Below are positions 1 through 7,642 of a stretch of DNA of 41,235 nt, in pieces. The position numbers were made by a program, and so were the translations under genes. The stretch lies in the NCBI GenBank assembly GCA_024694965.1, contig JAILJC010000192.1, forward strand, positions 1 to 41,235, read 5' to 3'. Position 1 is the stretch's first letter. Each line of letters starts with the position of its first letter. Below the pieces are notes generated by a model. That model was not told where the DNA came from, searched no databases, and saw only the letters and a program-made list of their open reading frames with translations. Origin of the DNA: Lachnospiraceae bacterium. Lineage in GTDB: Bacteria; Bacillota; Clostridia; Lachnospirales; Lachnospiraceae.

Positions 1-1065
1 CATATTGCAGGCGGCGATGAAACATACACCGAGTCGACCGAAAGGTTCCTTGATGTGTTTAATTACGGTACCCTGCCGTTTTACTGGGGCATGTATGAAC
101 CGCAGGAAGGAAAGCCCGATAAGGAATTTTTGCTTAAAACAGCGGGTTATCTTAAAGAAAGGAACGTAACCGTTAAGGGCCATCCTCTGTGCTGGCATAC
201 TGTGTGCGCCGACTGGCTTTTAAAGTACGATAACGCAACTATCCTTAATAAGCAGCTTGACAGGATTGAACGTGAGGTCACGGGCTTTAAGGGTATAATA
301 GATATCTGGGATGTTATCAATGAAGTGGTCATCATGCCGATCTTTGACAAGTACGATAATGCGATGACCAGGGTCTGTAAGGAGATGGGCAGGGTAGGGC
401 TCATACAAAAGGTATTTGAAAGAGCCCATGAATGTAATCCCGATGCGGTCCTGCTGCTTAATGATTTTAATACGTCGATCGATTATGAAATGCTGATAGA
501 CGGCTGCCTTAATGCGGGCGTTCCGATAAGCGCGATAGGCATCCAGTCACATCAGCACCAGGGTTACTGGGGCAGGGAGAAGCTTGAACAGGTGCTTGAG
601 CGTTACGAACACTTCGGACTCTCGATCCACTTTACCGAGAATACGATCATATCCGGTGAACTGATGCCCGCTCATATCGTTGATCTTAATGACTGGAAGG
701 TTGAAAATTGGCCGAGTACTCCGGAAGGTGAGGAACGACAGACCCGTGAGATCGAGGAAATGTACAGGATACTGTTTTCGCATCCTCTGGTTGAGGCGAT
801 AACTACATGGGACTTAAGAGACGGCGCATGGCTTAATGCACCCAGCGGTTTTTTGAGGAAAGACGGTACTCCTAAGCCGGCATATGATATGATAAAGAAC
901 CTGATCACGCGTGAATGGCATACCGATATTACCGTCAGGACCGACGATAACGGATTTGCCACGGTAAATGCCTTTAAAGGTGAATATCTGTTAAACGGTG
1001 ATAAGGGCTCGGCAACGGCAGGTTTTATTGATGATGAACCGGCAGAGATCATATTGAAAGCTTAA
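1..1065 (+). CDS. Endo-1,4-beta-xylanase, glycoside hydrolase family 10 (5' end missing)
   Basis: This gene hydrolyses internal beta-1,4 bonds of xylan by the retaining mechanism. The reading frame is open from base 1, so the true start and any signal peptide lie outside the window; 354 residues are visible. GH10 landmarks are clear: the GHPLCWH strand at about bases 178-198, the acid/base glutamate in WDVINEV (codon 322-324), the GIQSHQHQGYW segment, a candidate nucleophile glutamate in HFTENT (codon 637-639), and the late WDLRDGAWL segment. The nucleophile motif differs from the common ITELD form, so this is a divergent subgroup. About 50 residues after the barrel form a small C-terminal extension of unknown role. 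The next gene starts 30 bases downstream with no visible terminator. Whether the enzyme is secreted cannot be judged without the N-terminus. The family is certain; substrate preference within xylans is inferred. Confidence 0.93.
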   Translation, partial: HIAGGDETYTESTERFLDVFNYGTLPFYWGMYEPQEGKPDKEFLLKTAGYLKERNVTVKGHPLCWHTVCADWLLKYDNATILNKQLDRIEREVTGFKGIIDIWDVINEVVIMPIFDKYDNAMTRVCKEMGRVGLIQKVFERAHECNPDAVLLLNDFNTSIDYEMLIDGCLNAGVPISAIGIQSHQHQGYWGREKLEQVLERYEHFGLSIHFTENTIISGELMPAHIVDLNDWKVENWPSTPEGEERQTREIEEMYRILFSHPLVEAITTWDLRDGAWLNAPSGFLRKDGTPKPAYDMIKNLITREWHTDITVRTDDNGFATVNAFKGEYLLNGDKGSATAGFIDDEPAEIILKA

Positions 1066-1095
1066 GATAATACGTTGAATCTAAGGAGATATAAA

Positions 1096-1617
1096 ATGGA
1101 ACAGGAAATGAACACTGGTGGAAATAAGAAGGTTGCCTTGTATGTTGGCCAGGGAGCACTCATCGCGGCGCTTTATGTGGCACTGACTCTTATTTTTGCG
1201 CCGATATCATTCGGTGCAATGCAGGTAAGGATAGCGGAAGCATTAACGATCATGCCGCTGTTTACGCCGGTTGCCATCCCGGGACTGTTTGTGGGATGCA
1301 TCATTGCAAATATCATGGGCGGGGCGATAGTATGGGATGTTATCTTCGGAAGCCTTGCCACACTTATAGGAGCGGCGCTCGGATACGTGCTTCGAAAGAA
1401 CCGCTGGCTGGTTCCCATTCCAGCTGTCGTATCCAATTCCGTTATCGTGCCGCTTGTGCTTAAATACGGATACGGCATGGATATGCCGCTTTATCTGCTT
1501 GTTATCTATGTCGCACTGGGAGAGATAGTCGGATGTTACCTGCTCGGCGAGCTTTTGGCGACAGCGCTTTTAAAACGCGGATTCATCGGGATCATACGGG
1601 GGAACGGGGAGAAGTAA
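1096..1617 (+). CDS. queT: QueT-family transporter substrate-binding (S) component
   Basis: This is a small integral membrane protein of 173 residues with about five to six hydrophobic segments. It matches the QueT family (PF06177), S components of ECF transporters linked to uptake of queuosine precursors. Visible family traits are the QGALIAALYVALTL first helix, the FGAMQVRIAEAL stretch and the GLFVGCIIANIMGG segment. The ATPase and T subunits of an ECF transporter are not in the window and would be shared from elsewhere in the genome. I chose the ATG at 1096 because AAGGAG lies 7 bases upstream; an upstream TTG at 1075 in the same frame has no ribosome binding site. No preQ1 riboswitch could be drawn in the 30 bases between the xylanase gene and this start. 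The following gene begins one base after the stop, which suggests cotranscription. Substrate is inferred from family. Confidence 0.85.
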   Translation: MEQEMNTGGNKKVALYVGQGALIAALYVALTLIFAPISFGAMQVRIAEALTIMPLFTPVAIPGLFVGCIIANIMGGAIVWDVIFGSLATLIGAALGYVLRKNRWLVPIPAVVSNSVIVPLVLKYGYGMDMPLYLLVIYVALGEIVGCYLLGELLATALLKRGFIGIIRGNGEK

Positions 1618-1618
1618 G

Positions 1619-2875
1619 ATGTATGTAACGGTTATTGCATATGCTCTTGTTATCCTGCTTATTCTTTGGGGAGGCAGGTTTGCAGGCTTTGGAGACAGGT
1701 TCCATGATGATTTCATGAGCATTTCGTCGACGAGGGCTTTAAGGGGACTTGCCGCCGTATGTATCATTCTGCATCACACTTCGCAGGAGGCGGCGTTTCA
1801 GGATGCGAAGGTGATACAGGCGTTCCTTAACATGGGACCCGTGCTTGTTACGGTCTTTTTCTTTTGCTCGGGCTTCGGCCTTATCAAAAACCTTAATTCA
1901 AAGCCGGGTTATCTTGACGGCTTCCTATATAACCGCCTGCTTTTGCGCCTGGCGGTTCCTTTCTATGTGAACGTCATTCTTTACGGGATTTTCCACTTGA
2001 TATACGGAACAGAGTTTGAACCGCTTCAGTGGGTAACGAACCTTCTGGGTCTTACCATGATGAATAAATACGCATGGTTTCCGGTTGTGCTCATGATCCT
2101 GTACCTTGCTTTTTATTACATTTTTAAGAAGGTTAAGGATCGCAGGATGGCATTCTTTCTCATGTTCCTTGTGATATTTTTCCAGGGAGTGTTTTTCTGT
2201 GTCTGGGGGCATTTTGCGTGGTGGGCCGGTCCTAAGAACTGGTGGCTTAAGCCGAATGGATTCCTTGTGGCAAAATGGTGGATGCAGGAGTTTACCACCT
2301 GGTTTTTCGGGCAGTGGTGGGTGAATGCCACGATAGGCTTTATCCCCGGCATGCTGTTTGCGCAGCATGAGGAAAGTGTAACAAAATGGTTTAAGAAGCA
2401 CTACTGGCTTAAGCTTGCCGGTGTGTTAGTGCTGGCTGTTTTATTCCACGCCCTGTCATCTTTTGTACAGTTTAAGTTCGGATACTATACCGAGTACTCG
2501 GGCAGGGGTCCCGGCATAGGCGATAAGTTCATAACCTACTTATCACAGCTTCCGCAGATCGGTATGATCATCATCTTTGTAATACTTGTCACCATGAAAT
2601 ACAAGGCCGATAATCCGGTGCTTGAGTTCTTCGGTAAGTATTCGCTTCATACCTACCTTATGAACCTTATACCGCTCATGGTATTCAGGCCCATGATCCA
2701 GCGCGGTAAGGCGTTCCCTGTTCCAATCGTAAAACCGGGCAACTATAACCTTGCGATCTATGCTGTGCTGGTCATTGCCTGCACTGTTATACTGGCACTT
2801 ATCGAATACAGGATCACTGATCTTGTCACAGGACTTTTAAGGTCCGCACGTTCAATGAAAGCAAAGGAGGATTGA
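1619..2875 (+). CDS. Membrane acyltransferase, acyltransferase-3 (OafA-like) family
   Basis: The 418-residue protein is strongly hydrophobic, with about ten membrane segments, and belongs to the acyltransferase-3 family that transfers acyl groups to extracytoplasmic glycans or other envelope molecules. Family signs are the N-terminal R-A-L-R-G-L-A-A motif near residue 40 followed by IILHHTS (the conserved histidine region), the FFFCSGFGL segment near residue 80, and a run of membrane helices to the C-terminus. There is no C-terminal SGNH domain, so it is the short membrane-only form. It starts one base after the queT stop and ends just before the next start, with AAGGAGG for the next gene inside its last codons. 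The acceptor molecule cannot be predicted from sequence; no envelope polysaccharide genes are nearby. Confidence 0.82.
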   Translation: MYVTVIAYALVILLILWGGRFAGFGDRFHDDFMSISSTRALRGLAAVCIILHHTSQEAAFQDAKVIQAFLNMGPVLVTVFFFCSGFGLIKNLNSKPGYLDGFLYNRLLLRLAVPFYVNVILYGIFHLIYGTEFEPLQWVTNLLGLTMMNKYAWFPVVLMILYLAFYYIFKKVKDRRMAFFLMFLVIFFQGVFFCVWGHFAWWAGPKNWWLKPNGFLVAKWWMQEFTTWFFGQWWVNATIGFIPGMLFAQHEESVTKWFKKHYWLKLAGVLVLAVLFHALSSFVQFKFGYYTEYSGRGPGIGDKFITYLSQLPQIGMIIIFVILVTMKYKADNPVLEFFGKYSLHTYLMNLIPLMVFRPMIQRGKAFPVPIVKPGNYNLAIYAVLVIACTVILALIEYRITDLVTGLLRSARSMKAKED

Positions 2876-2876
2876 C

Positions 2877-4280
2877 ATGTCAATAGTCGGTGCGATAATG
2901 GTCCCTCATCCGCCCATCATACTCCCTGAAGTGGGAGGAGGCGAGGAAAAAAAGATAGCCGCCACAGTAAATGCCTATGATGAGGCAGCGCGTTTTGTGG
3001 CTTCTCTTAAGCCCGAAACTGTAATCCTTACATCGCCTCACAGTGTTATGTACAGCGATTACTTCCATGTATCCCCGGGAAAGGGTGCAAAGGGCGATAT
3101 GGGAGGATTCCGGGCTCCGCAGGTTAAGTTCGATGTGACCTATGACAGCGAATTTACCGACCGGCTTGCAAGAAAGGCTGTCCATGACGATTTTCCTGCG
3201 GGGGTGCTTGGTGAAAAGGATGCACATCTCGACCACGGCACCATGGTCCCGCTCTACTTCATAAATAAGTATTACACGGATTATAAGCTTGTAAGGATAG
3301 GCCTTTCGGGCCTGACTCTTCCCGATCATTACCGTTTTGGCAAGCTCATTCAGCATGTATGCAACGAGCTTGACCGCAGGGTGGTGTTTGTGGGAAGCGG
3401 CGACCTGTCGCACAAGCTTCTGGCCGAAGGTCCCTACGGTTATGTGCCCGAAGGTCCTCAGTATGATGAAAAGATCATGGACGTAATGGGAAGGGCAGCG
3501 TTTGATGAGCTGCTTGATTTTGACAACAATTTCTGCGAAAGGGCTGCCGAGTGCGGGCACAGGAGCTTCTGCATCATGGCGGGAGCACTTGACGGCTGCG
3601 GAGTTACGGCTGATAAGCTTTCACATGAAGGAACCTTCGGTGTCGGCTACGGTATCTGCACTTATAAGGTAGAATCACCCGATGATAAGTCCGCCGGATC
3701 CGGCCGCGATTTCCTGTCGATCTGGGAGGAGCAGAGGAAAAAGGTACTCGATGAAAAGCGGGCCAAAGAGGATCCGTACGTAAAGCTTGCCCGTAGGACC
3801 ATCGAAGAGTACATAAACGAAGGAAAAAAGATAGATGTGCCGGATGACATTCCGGATGAAATGAAAAATTCAAAGGCCGGCGTCTTTGTATCCATACACA
3901 AGGAGGGCATGCTCAGGGGCTGCATAGGTACCATATCTTCGGTATATGAAAATATCGGGCGGGAGATAATTGAGAATGCGATATCCGCATCCACCAGGGA
4001 TCCGCGTTTTGATCCCATAAGGCCGCATGAGCTTGGTGCCCTTGAGATAAATGTCGATGTGCTTTCGGATGCCGAGGACATTGACAGCAAGGACGAGCTT
4101 GATGTTAAGAGGTACGGTGTGATCGTTACCAAGGGTTATAAGCGCGGACTGCTGCTTCCGAACCTTGACGGCGTGGATACTATCGATGAACAGGTATCGA
4201 TCGCACTGAGAAAGGCAGGACTCAGTGAACATGAGAAAGGATACAGGCTTCAGCGTTTTGAGGTGGTAAGGCATGAGTGA
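2877..4280 (+). CDS. amrA: LigB/Memo-like domain fused to AMMECR1 domain (AmmeMemoRadiSam system protein A/B type)
   Basis: The protein has 467 residues in two domains. Residues 1-265 resemble class III extradiol dioxygenase (LigB) and Memo proteins: metal-ligand candidates are His11 (VPHPP), His55 (TSPHS), His117/His120 (HLDHGTMVP) and His179 (GSGDLSHK). Residues about 297-467 form an AMMECR1 domain with the signature LRGCIGT at 346-352. AMMECR1, Memo-like and radical SAM genes occur together widely in bacteria and archaea (AmmeMemoRadiSam set), but the reaction is not known; an RNA- or metabolite-modifying role has been suggested on comparative grounds only. Here two of the three parts are fused, and the third follows with an 8-base overlap, which argues that they work as one unit. 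The start is an ATG 6 bases after AAGGAGG. The symbol amrA is only the system name used in annotation pipelines. Domain calls are firm; function is open. Confidence 0.85.
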   Translation: MSIVGAIMVPHPPIILPEVGGGEEKKIAATVNAYDEAARFVASLKPETVILTSPHSVMYSDYFHVSPGKGAKGDMGGFRAPQVKFDVTYDSEFTDRLARKAVHDDFPAGVLGEKDAHLDHGTMVPLYFINKYYTDYKLVRIGLSGLTLPDHYRFGKLIQHVCNELDRRVVFVGSGDLSHKLLAEGPYGYVPEGPQYDEKIMDVMGRAAFDELLDFDNNFCERAAECGHRSFCIMAGALDGCGVTADKLSHEGTFGVGYGICTYKVESPDDKSAGSGRDFLSIWEEQRKKVLDEKRAKEDPYVKLARRTIEEYINEGKKIDVPDDIPDEMKNSKAGVFVSIHKEGMLRGCIGTISSVYENIGREIIENAISASTRDPRFDPIRPHELGALEINVDVLSDAEDIDSKDELDVKRYGVIVTKGYKRGLLLPNLDGVDTIDEQVSIALRKAGLSEHEKGYRLQRFEVVRHE

Positions 4281-5154
4281 TGAAAGGATAACCTGCCCGG
4301 TCTGTCCTCACGGCTGCTTACTTGCGCCCGGTGCGACCGGAAGATGCAGGGCAAGAAGGCATATCGTTAAGGACGGGAAGGGGATCATAGTCCCGATAAA
4401 TTACGGGACCGTAACATCGCTGGCACTCGATCCCATCGAGAAAAAGCCTCTGGCAAGGTTCCGGCCCGGGAGCTTTATCTTATCGGTCGGAAGCTACGGC
4501 TGTAATCTTGGCTGCCCCTTCTGCCAGAATCACGAGATATCAATGAAAGGTGAGGAGGACTATCCCGTGAACGGTCCTCTTGCGGATGCTGATAATTATC
4601 TGTCACCCGAAGAACTTGCGCGTATTGCCGATAATACCCAAAACCGCGGCAATATAGGCGTGGCGTTTACGTATAACGAGCCGCTCATAGGATATGAGTA
4701 TGTGCTTGATACGGCTAAGCTCTTAAGGGACAGGGGGCTTAAGACGGTGCTTGTAACAAACGGCTGCGTAAATGAATACGTTGCGGATAAGGTGCTCCCC
4801 TATACCGATGCATTAAATATCGATCTTAAGAGCTTTAACGAAGATGTTTACAGGGATACCCTATGCGGCAGTCTTGAAACGGTAAAGGCGTTCATAAGGA
4901 AGGCAAACGAACAGTGTCATGTCGAGCTCACTACCCTCATAGTTCCCGGGATGAACGATTCTGAGGATGAGATACGCAGGATAGCGCAGTGGATAGCATC
5001 CCTGCCCATGGGTGATTCTATCCCCTTACATGTAACCCGGTTTTTCCCGCGTTATAAGTACAGTGACGGACAGCCGACGGATGTAAAGCTTGTGTACCGC
5101 CTTGCCGACATAGCCGGACAGTACCTTAAATACGTGTATCCGGGCAATGTATAG
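4273..5154 (+). CDS. amrS: AmmeMemoRadiSam system radical SAM enzyme
   Basis: This 293-residue protein is a radical SAM enzyme. The CxxxCxxC cluster motif is Cys77, Cys81 and Cys84 in YGCNLGCPFCQNHEIS. An N-terminal set of cysteines (Cys8, Cys11, Cys15, Cys25) precedes it, as is usual in this subgroup related to pyruvate-formate-lyase activases, and may bind a second cluster or zinc. The TYNEP segment (near residue 137) and the VLVTNGCVN strand fit the same fold. It overlaps the AMMECR1-domain gene by 8 bases, so translation is probably coupled and the two products likely form one pathway. The substrate is unknown; a glycyl-radical-enzyme activase is a less likely alternative, since no glycyl radical enzyme gene is adjacent. 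After the stop, a promoter and leader for the next operon begin, so this is the end of its operon. Confidence 0.88.
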   Translation: MSDERITCPVCPHGCLLAPGATGRCRARRHIVKDGKGIIVPINYGTVTSLALDPIEKKPLARFRPGSFILSVGSYGCNLGCPFCQNHEISMKGEEDYPVNGPLADADNYLSPEELARIADNTQNRGNIGVAFTYNEPLIGYEYVLDTAKLLRDRGLKTVLVTNGCVNEYVADKVLPYTDALNIDLKSFNEDVYRDTLCGSLETVKAFIRKANEQCHVELTTLIVPGMNDSEDEIRRIAQWIASLPMGDSIPLHVTRFFPRYKYSDGQPTDVKLVYRLADIAGQYLKYVYPGNV

Positions 5155-5166
5155 CGAAAAATAAGC

Positions 5167-5195
5167 TTGCTTTTTTAAATGAATGGTGTTAAAGT
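5167..5195 (+). promoter_or_regulatory. Predicted sigma-A promoter of the rimP-infB operon
   Basis: A -35 box TTGCTT (5167-5172) and a -10 box TAAAGT (5190-5195) are separated by 17 bases, and a TG dinucleotide one base before the -10 box gives an extended -10. It lies in the AT-rich gap after the radical SAM gene and about 65 bases before rimP. It is a moderate match to consensus. Confidence 0.5.
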
Positions 5196-5220
5196 TGTTT
5201 TGTTGTTATTGGTTGGATTA

Positions 5221-5242
5221 AGTGGACTTGCAGGAGTCCACT
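5221..5242 (+). promoter_or_regulatory. Hairpin in the rimP leader (attenuator- or terminator-like)
   Basis: AGTGGACT (5221-5228) and AGTCCACT (5235-5242) form a perfect 8-bp stem around a 6-base loop, followed by the T-rich run TATTTTAT and then GGAG of the rimP ribosome binding site. It lies downstream of the predicted promoter, so it would be transcribed as part of the leader. It may attenuate transcription of the operon or mask the ribosome binding site. The T-tract is imperfect, so strong termination is uncertain. Confidence 0.5.
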
Positions 5243-5260
5243 TATTTTATGGAGTTTTAT

Positions 5261-5728
5261 ATGTCCAAACGCGAAGACATTGAAAACCGCACTGAAGCCC
5301 TTTTACAGCCAATCCTCGGGAAGAAAGGCTTTACTCTTTGGAGTGTCGAATATATAAAGGAAGGTGCCGACAGGTATCTTAGGGTATATATCGACAAGGA
5401 ACGCGGCATCACGATCGATGACTGCGTAAGCGTGAGCCGTGAGCTTTCGGAAAAGCTTGACAGGGATGACTTTATTGAGGATGCCTATATCCTGGAAGTC
5501 AGCTCACCGGGACTTGGAAGGATACTTAAAAAGGACAGGGAGTTAAGCTTAAGCATCGGCAGGAAGGTGGATATAAGGACCTATAAGCCGGTGGAAAAGG
5601 TAAAGGAGTTTTCGGGAACCCTTAAGGCATTCGATAAGGATACTTTAAGCATAACCGTAAGGGACGGAAGCGTACTTGTCTTTAAGCGCGGTGACATAGC
5701 CAAGGTCAGCTTAAGCGTTGAACTGTAG
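5261..5728 (+). CDS. rimP: Ribosome maturation factor RimP
   Basis: The 155-residue product is RimP, a cytoplasmic factor for late assembly of the 30S subunit. The family pattern is visible: an N-terminal domain with LWSVEYIKEGADRYLRVYID, the central DCVSVSRELSEKLD helix, the EVSSPGLGR motif near residue 80 and a C-terminal SH3-like barrel. I chose the ATG at 5261 because GGAG lies 6 bases before it and the protein then has the usual length; a GTG at 5222 in frame would start inside the leader hairpin. It is the first gene of the conserved rimP-nusA-infB operon, 43 bases before nusA. Confidence 0.95.
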   Translation: MSKREDIENRTEALLQPILGKKGFTLWSVEYIKEGADRYLRVYIDKERGITIDDCVSVSRELSEKLDRDDFIEDAYILEVSSPGLGRILKKDRELSLSIGRKVDIRTYKPVEKVKEFSGTLKAFDKDTLSITVRDGSVLVFKRGDIAKVSLSVEL

Positions 5729-5771
5729 GAAATAAAAGCACTTAACTATAAACGTTTTTAGGAGGAATGAA

Positions 5772-7007
5772 ATGAACAAGGAGTTATTGGAAGCGCTCGA
5801 TTCGCTGGAGAAGGAGAAGGAGATAAGCAAGGACTCGATATTTGACGCCATCGAAAATTCTTTGATCCAGGCATGCAAGAATCATTTCGGCAAGGCCGAC
5901 AACGCAAAGGTCGAGATCGATCGTGAGACGGGCGATTTCAGGGTGTATGCCGAGAAGACGGTTGTTGAAAGTAAAGATGATATTACAGATCCGGTCCTTG
6001 AGATCGCGTTATGTGATGCCGTACTCATCGATAAGAAGGCCAAGGCCGGCGATGTCGTGCAGGTAGAGATAAAGAGCAAGGAGTTCGGACGTATCGCAGC
6101 AACCAACGCAAAGAACGTTATCCTCCAGAAGATCCGTGAAGAGGAAAGGGCTGTGCTTTATAATCAGTTCTACGGTAAGGAGAGAGATGTTGTTACCGGC
6201 ATCGTTCAGCGTTATGTCGGCAGGAACATAAGCATAGACCTTGGTAAGGCCGATGCACTTCTTTCCGAAAACGAGCAGGTTAAGTCGGAGCACCTTCGTC
6301 CGACAGACCGCGTAAAGGTTTATATATACGAGGTAAAGGATACGACAAAGGGTCCCAAGATCCTTGTAAGCCGTACCCATCCCGAGCTTGTTAAGAAGCT
6401 CTTTGAATCCGAGGTTACGGAAGTTCGTGACGGCACGGTTGAAATAAAGGCTATAGCCCGTGAAGCGGGAAGCCGTACCAAGATAGCCGTTTGGAGCAAT
6501 AACCCGGATGTCGATCCTGTCGGAGCATGTGTCGGAATGAACGGATCGCGTGTCAATGCGGTAGTAGACGAACTCCGCGGCGAGAAGATAGATATAATCT
6601 GCTGGGATGAGAATCCCGGTATCCTTATAGAGAATGCACTGTCACCGGCCAAGGTTGTGTTTGTTATCGCAGATGGCGATGAGAAAACCGCCAAGGTTGT
6701 GGTTCCCGATACACAGCTGTCGCTCGCGATAGGCAAGGAAGGACAGAATGCAAGGCTGGCAGCCCGCCTGACCGGCTTTAAGATCGACATCAAGTCCGAG
6801 AACCAGGCCAAGGATGCACCCGGCTTCCGTCTTGAGGATTACTATGATGACGAGGAAGAGGGATATTACGAGGATGAATACGCTGACGGTGAGTATCCCG
6901 AGGATGAATACCTTGATCCCGATGATGTCGAGGAGCAGTACGATGAAGAAGAGGGCGAGGAAGAGGTTGAATACCTTGAGGTTGATGATACGCCCGAAGG
7001 TGAATGA
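5772..7007 (+). CDS. nusA: Transcription termination/antitermination protein NusA
   Basis: NusA binds RNA polymerase and nascent RNA and controls pausing, termination and antitermination. The 411-residue protein shows the N-terminal RNA-polymerase-binding domain (about 1-125), an S1 domain near 130-200 (DVVTGIVQRYVGRNISIDLG) and two KH domains near 205-345 (VGACVGMNGSRV and LAIGKEGQNARLAARLTG). It then ends in a tail of about 55 residues made almost entirely of Asp, Glu and Tyr. Acidic tails occur in NusA of several Firmicutes, but this one is long and unusually tyrosine-rich. An AGGAGGA ribosome binding site lies 6 to 7 bases before the ATG. It is followed at 6 bases by the rnpM gene. Calling the family is straightforward; the role of the tail is unknown. 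Confidence 0.97.
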   Translation: MNKELLEALDSLEKEKEISKDSIFDAIENSLIQACKNHFGKADNAKVEIDRETGDFRVYAEKTVVESKDDITDPVLEIALCDAVLIDKKAKAGDVVQVEIKSKEFGRIAATNAKNVILQKIREEERAVLYNQFYGKERDVVTGIVQRYVGRNISIDLGKADALLSENEQVKSEHLRPTDRVKVYIYEVKDTTKGPKILVSRTHPELVKKLFESEVTEVRDGTVEIKAIAREAGSRTKIAVWSNNPDVDPVGACVGMNGSRVNAVVDELRGEKIDIICWDENPGILIENALSPAKVVFVIADGDEKTAKVVVPDTQLSLAIGKEGQNARLAARLTGFKIDIKSENQAKDAPGFRLEDYYDDEEEGYYEDEYADGEYPEDEYLDPDDVEEQYDEEEGEEEVEYLEVDDTPEGE

Positions 7008-7013
7008 TATCCG

Positions 7014-7304
7014 ATGGAAACTGTTGAACATAGGGATAAGCGGATCCCCGAGCGTACCTGCATAGGCTGTAACGGCAAAAGGCCTAAACGGGAGCTTTTA
7101 AGGGTTTCAAGGCATAAGGACGGCACGGTGAATGTGGATATGCATGGAACCGGGAACGGACGAGGCGCTTATATTTGCAGGAACTTAAGCTGTTTTGATG
7201 CGGCTGTTAAAAGGAAGGGCTTTGCCCGTACATTTAAGGCTGCGATGCCGGATGAAGTGACGGATGCCCTGCGTGAGGATTTTGAAAGGGCGCTTAATAG
7301 TTAA
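7014..7304 (+). CDS. rnpM: YlxR-family RNA-binding protein (RnpM)
   Basis: This 96-residue basic protein belongs to the YlxR/DUF448 family. The signature ERTCIGCNGKRPKRELLR near residues 12-30, the GRGAYICRN segment and KRKGFARTFK are all present. In Bacillus the family has been linked to RNase P modulation, hence the name RnpM; that role is taken from family knowledge, not from this sequence. The gene lies between nusA and an L7Ae-type gene, the standard position. No clear ribosome binding site precedes the ATG, so coupling to nusA translation, whose stop is 6 bases upstream, is likely. Confidence 0.93.
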   Translation: METVEHRDKRIPERTCIGCNGKRPKRELLRVSRHKDGTVNVDMHGTGNGRGAYICRNLSCFDAAVKRKGFARTFKAAMPDEVTDALREDFERALNS

Positions 7305-7313
7305 GGAGATAAT

Positions 7314-7640
7314 ATGAAGCCCGATAAGGCATTACAGATGCTGGGCATGGCACAGAGGGCCGGAGCTGTAAAGAGCGGTGAGTTCATGACAGAGAACAGT
7401 GTAAAGGCAGGAAGTGCTTTCCTGGTCGTCGTTGCATCCGATTCATCGGATAATACAAAGAAACAGTTTGAAAATATGTGTGAATACTATAATGTCCCCA
7501 TAAGGTTTTATTCTGACAAGGATGCGCTGGGGCATTGTATAGGCAAGGAATTTCGGGCATCGCTTGCGGTGACCAATGAAGGACTTGCGGATAAGATCAT
7601 GAGCATTATGGACCAAGGTCAGAAAGACGAGGTGTTATAA
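7314..7640 (+). CDS. L7Ae/L30e/S12e-family RNA-binding protein (YlxQ-like)
   Basis: The 108-residue product is a small kink-turn RNA-binding protein of the L7Ae family, matching YlxQ of Bacillus by position and by the N-terminal [17 protein letters not shown] segment, the central [15 protein letters not shown] strand and a C-terminal [16 protein letters not shown] helix. Its exact RNA partner is not established. AAGGAG precedes the ATG by 7 bases, and infB starts two bases after its stop. A frameless or truncated form can be excluded because its length fits the family. Confidence 0.92.
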   Translation: MKPDKALQMLGMAQRAGAVKSGEFMTENSVKAGSAFLVVVASDSSDNTKKQFENMCEYYNVPIRFYSDKDALGHCIGKEFRASLAVTNEGLADKIMSIMDQGQKDEVL

Positions 7641-7642
7641 GA

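Noticed and set aside
1066-1095. A preQ1 riboswitch upstream of queT
   Set aside because: Only 30 bases separate the xylanase stop from the start, and neither a pseudoknot nor the preQ1 core can be drawn.
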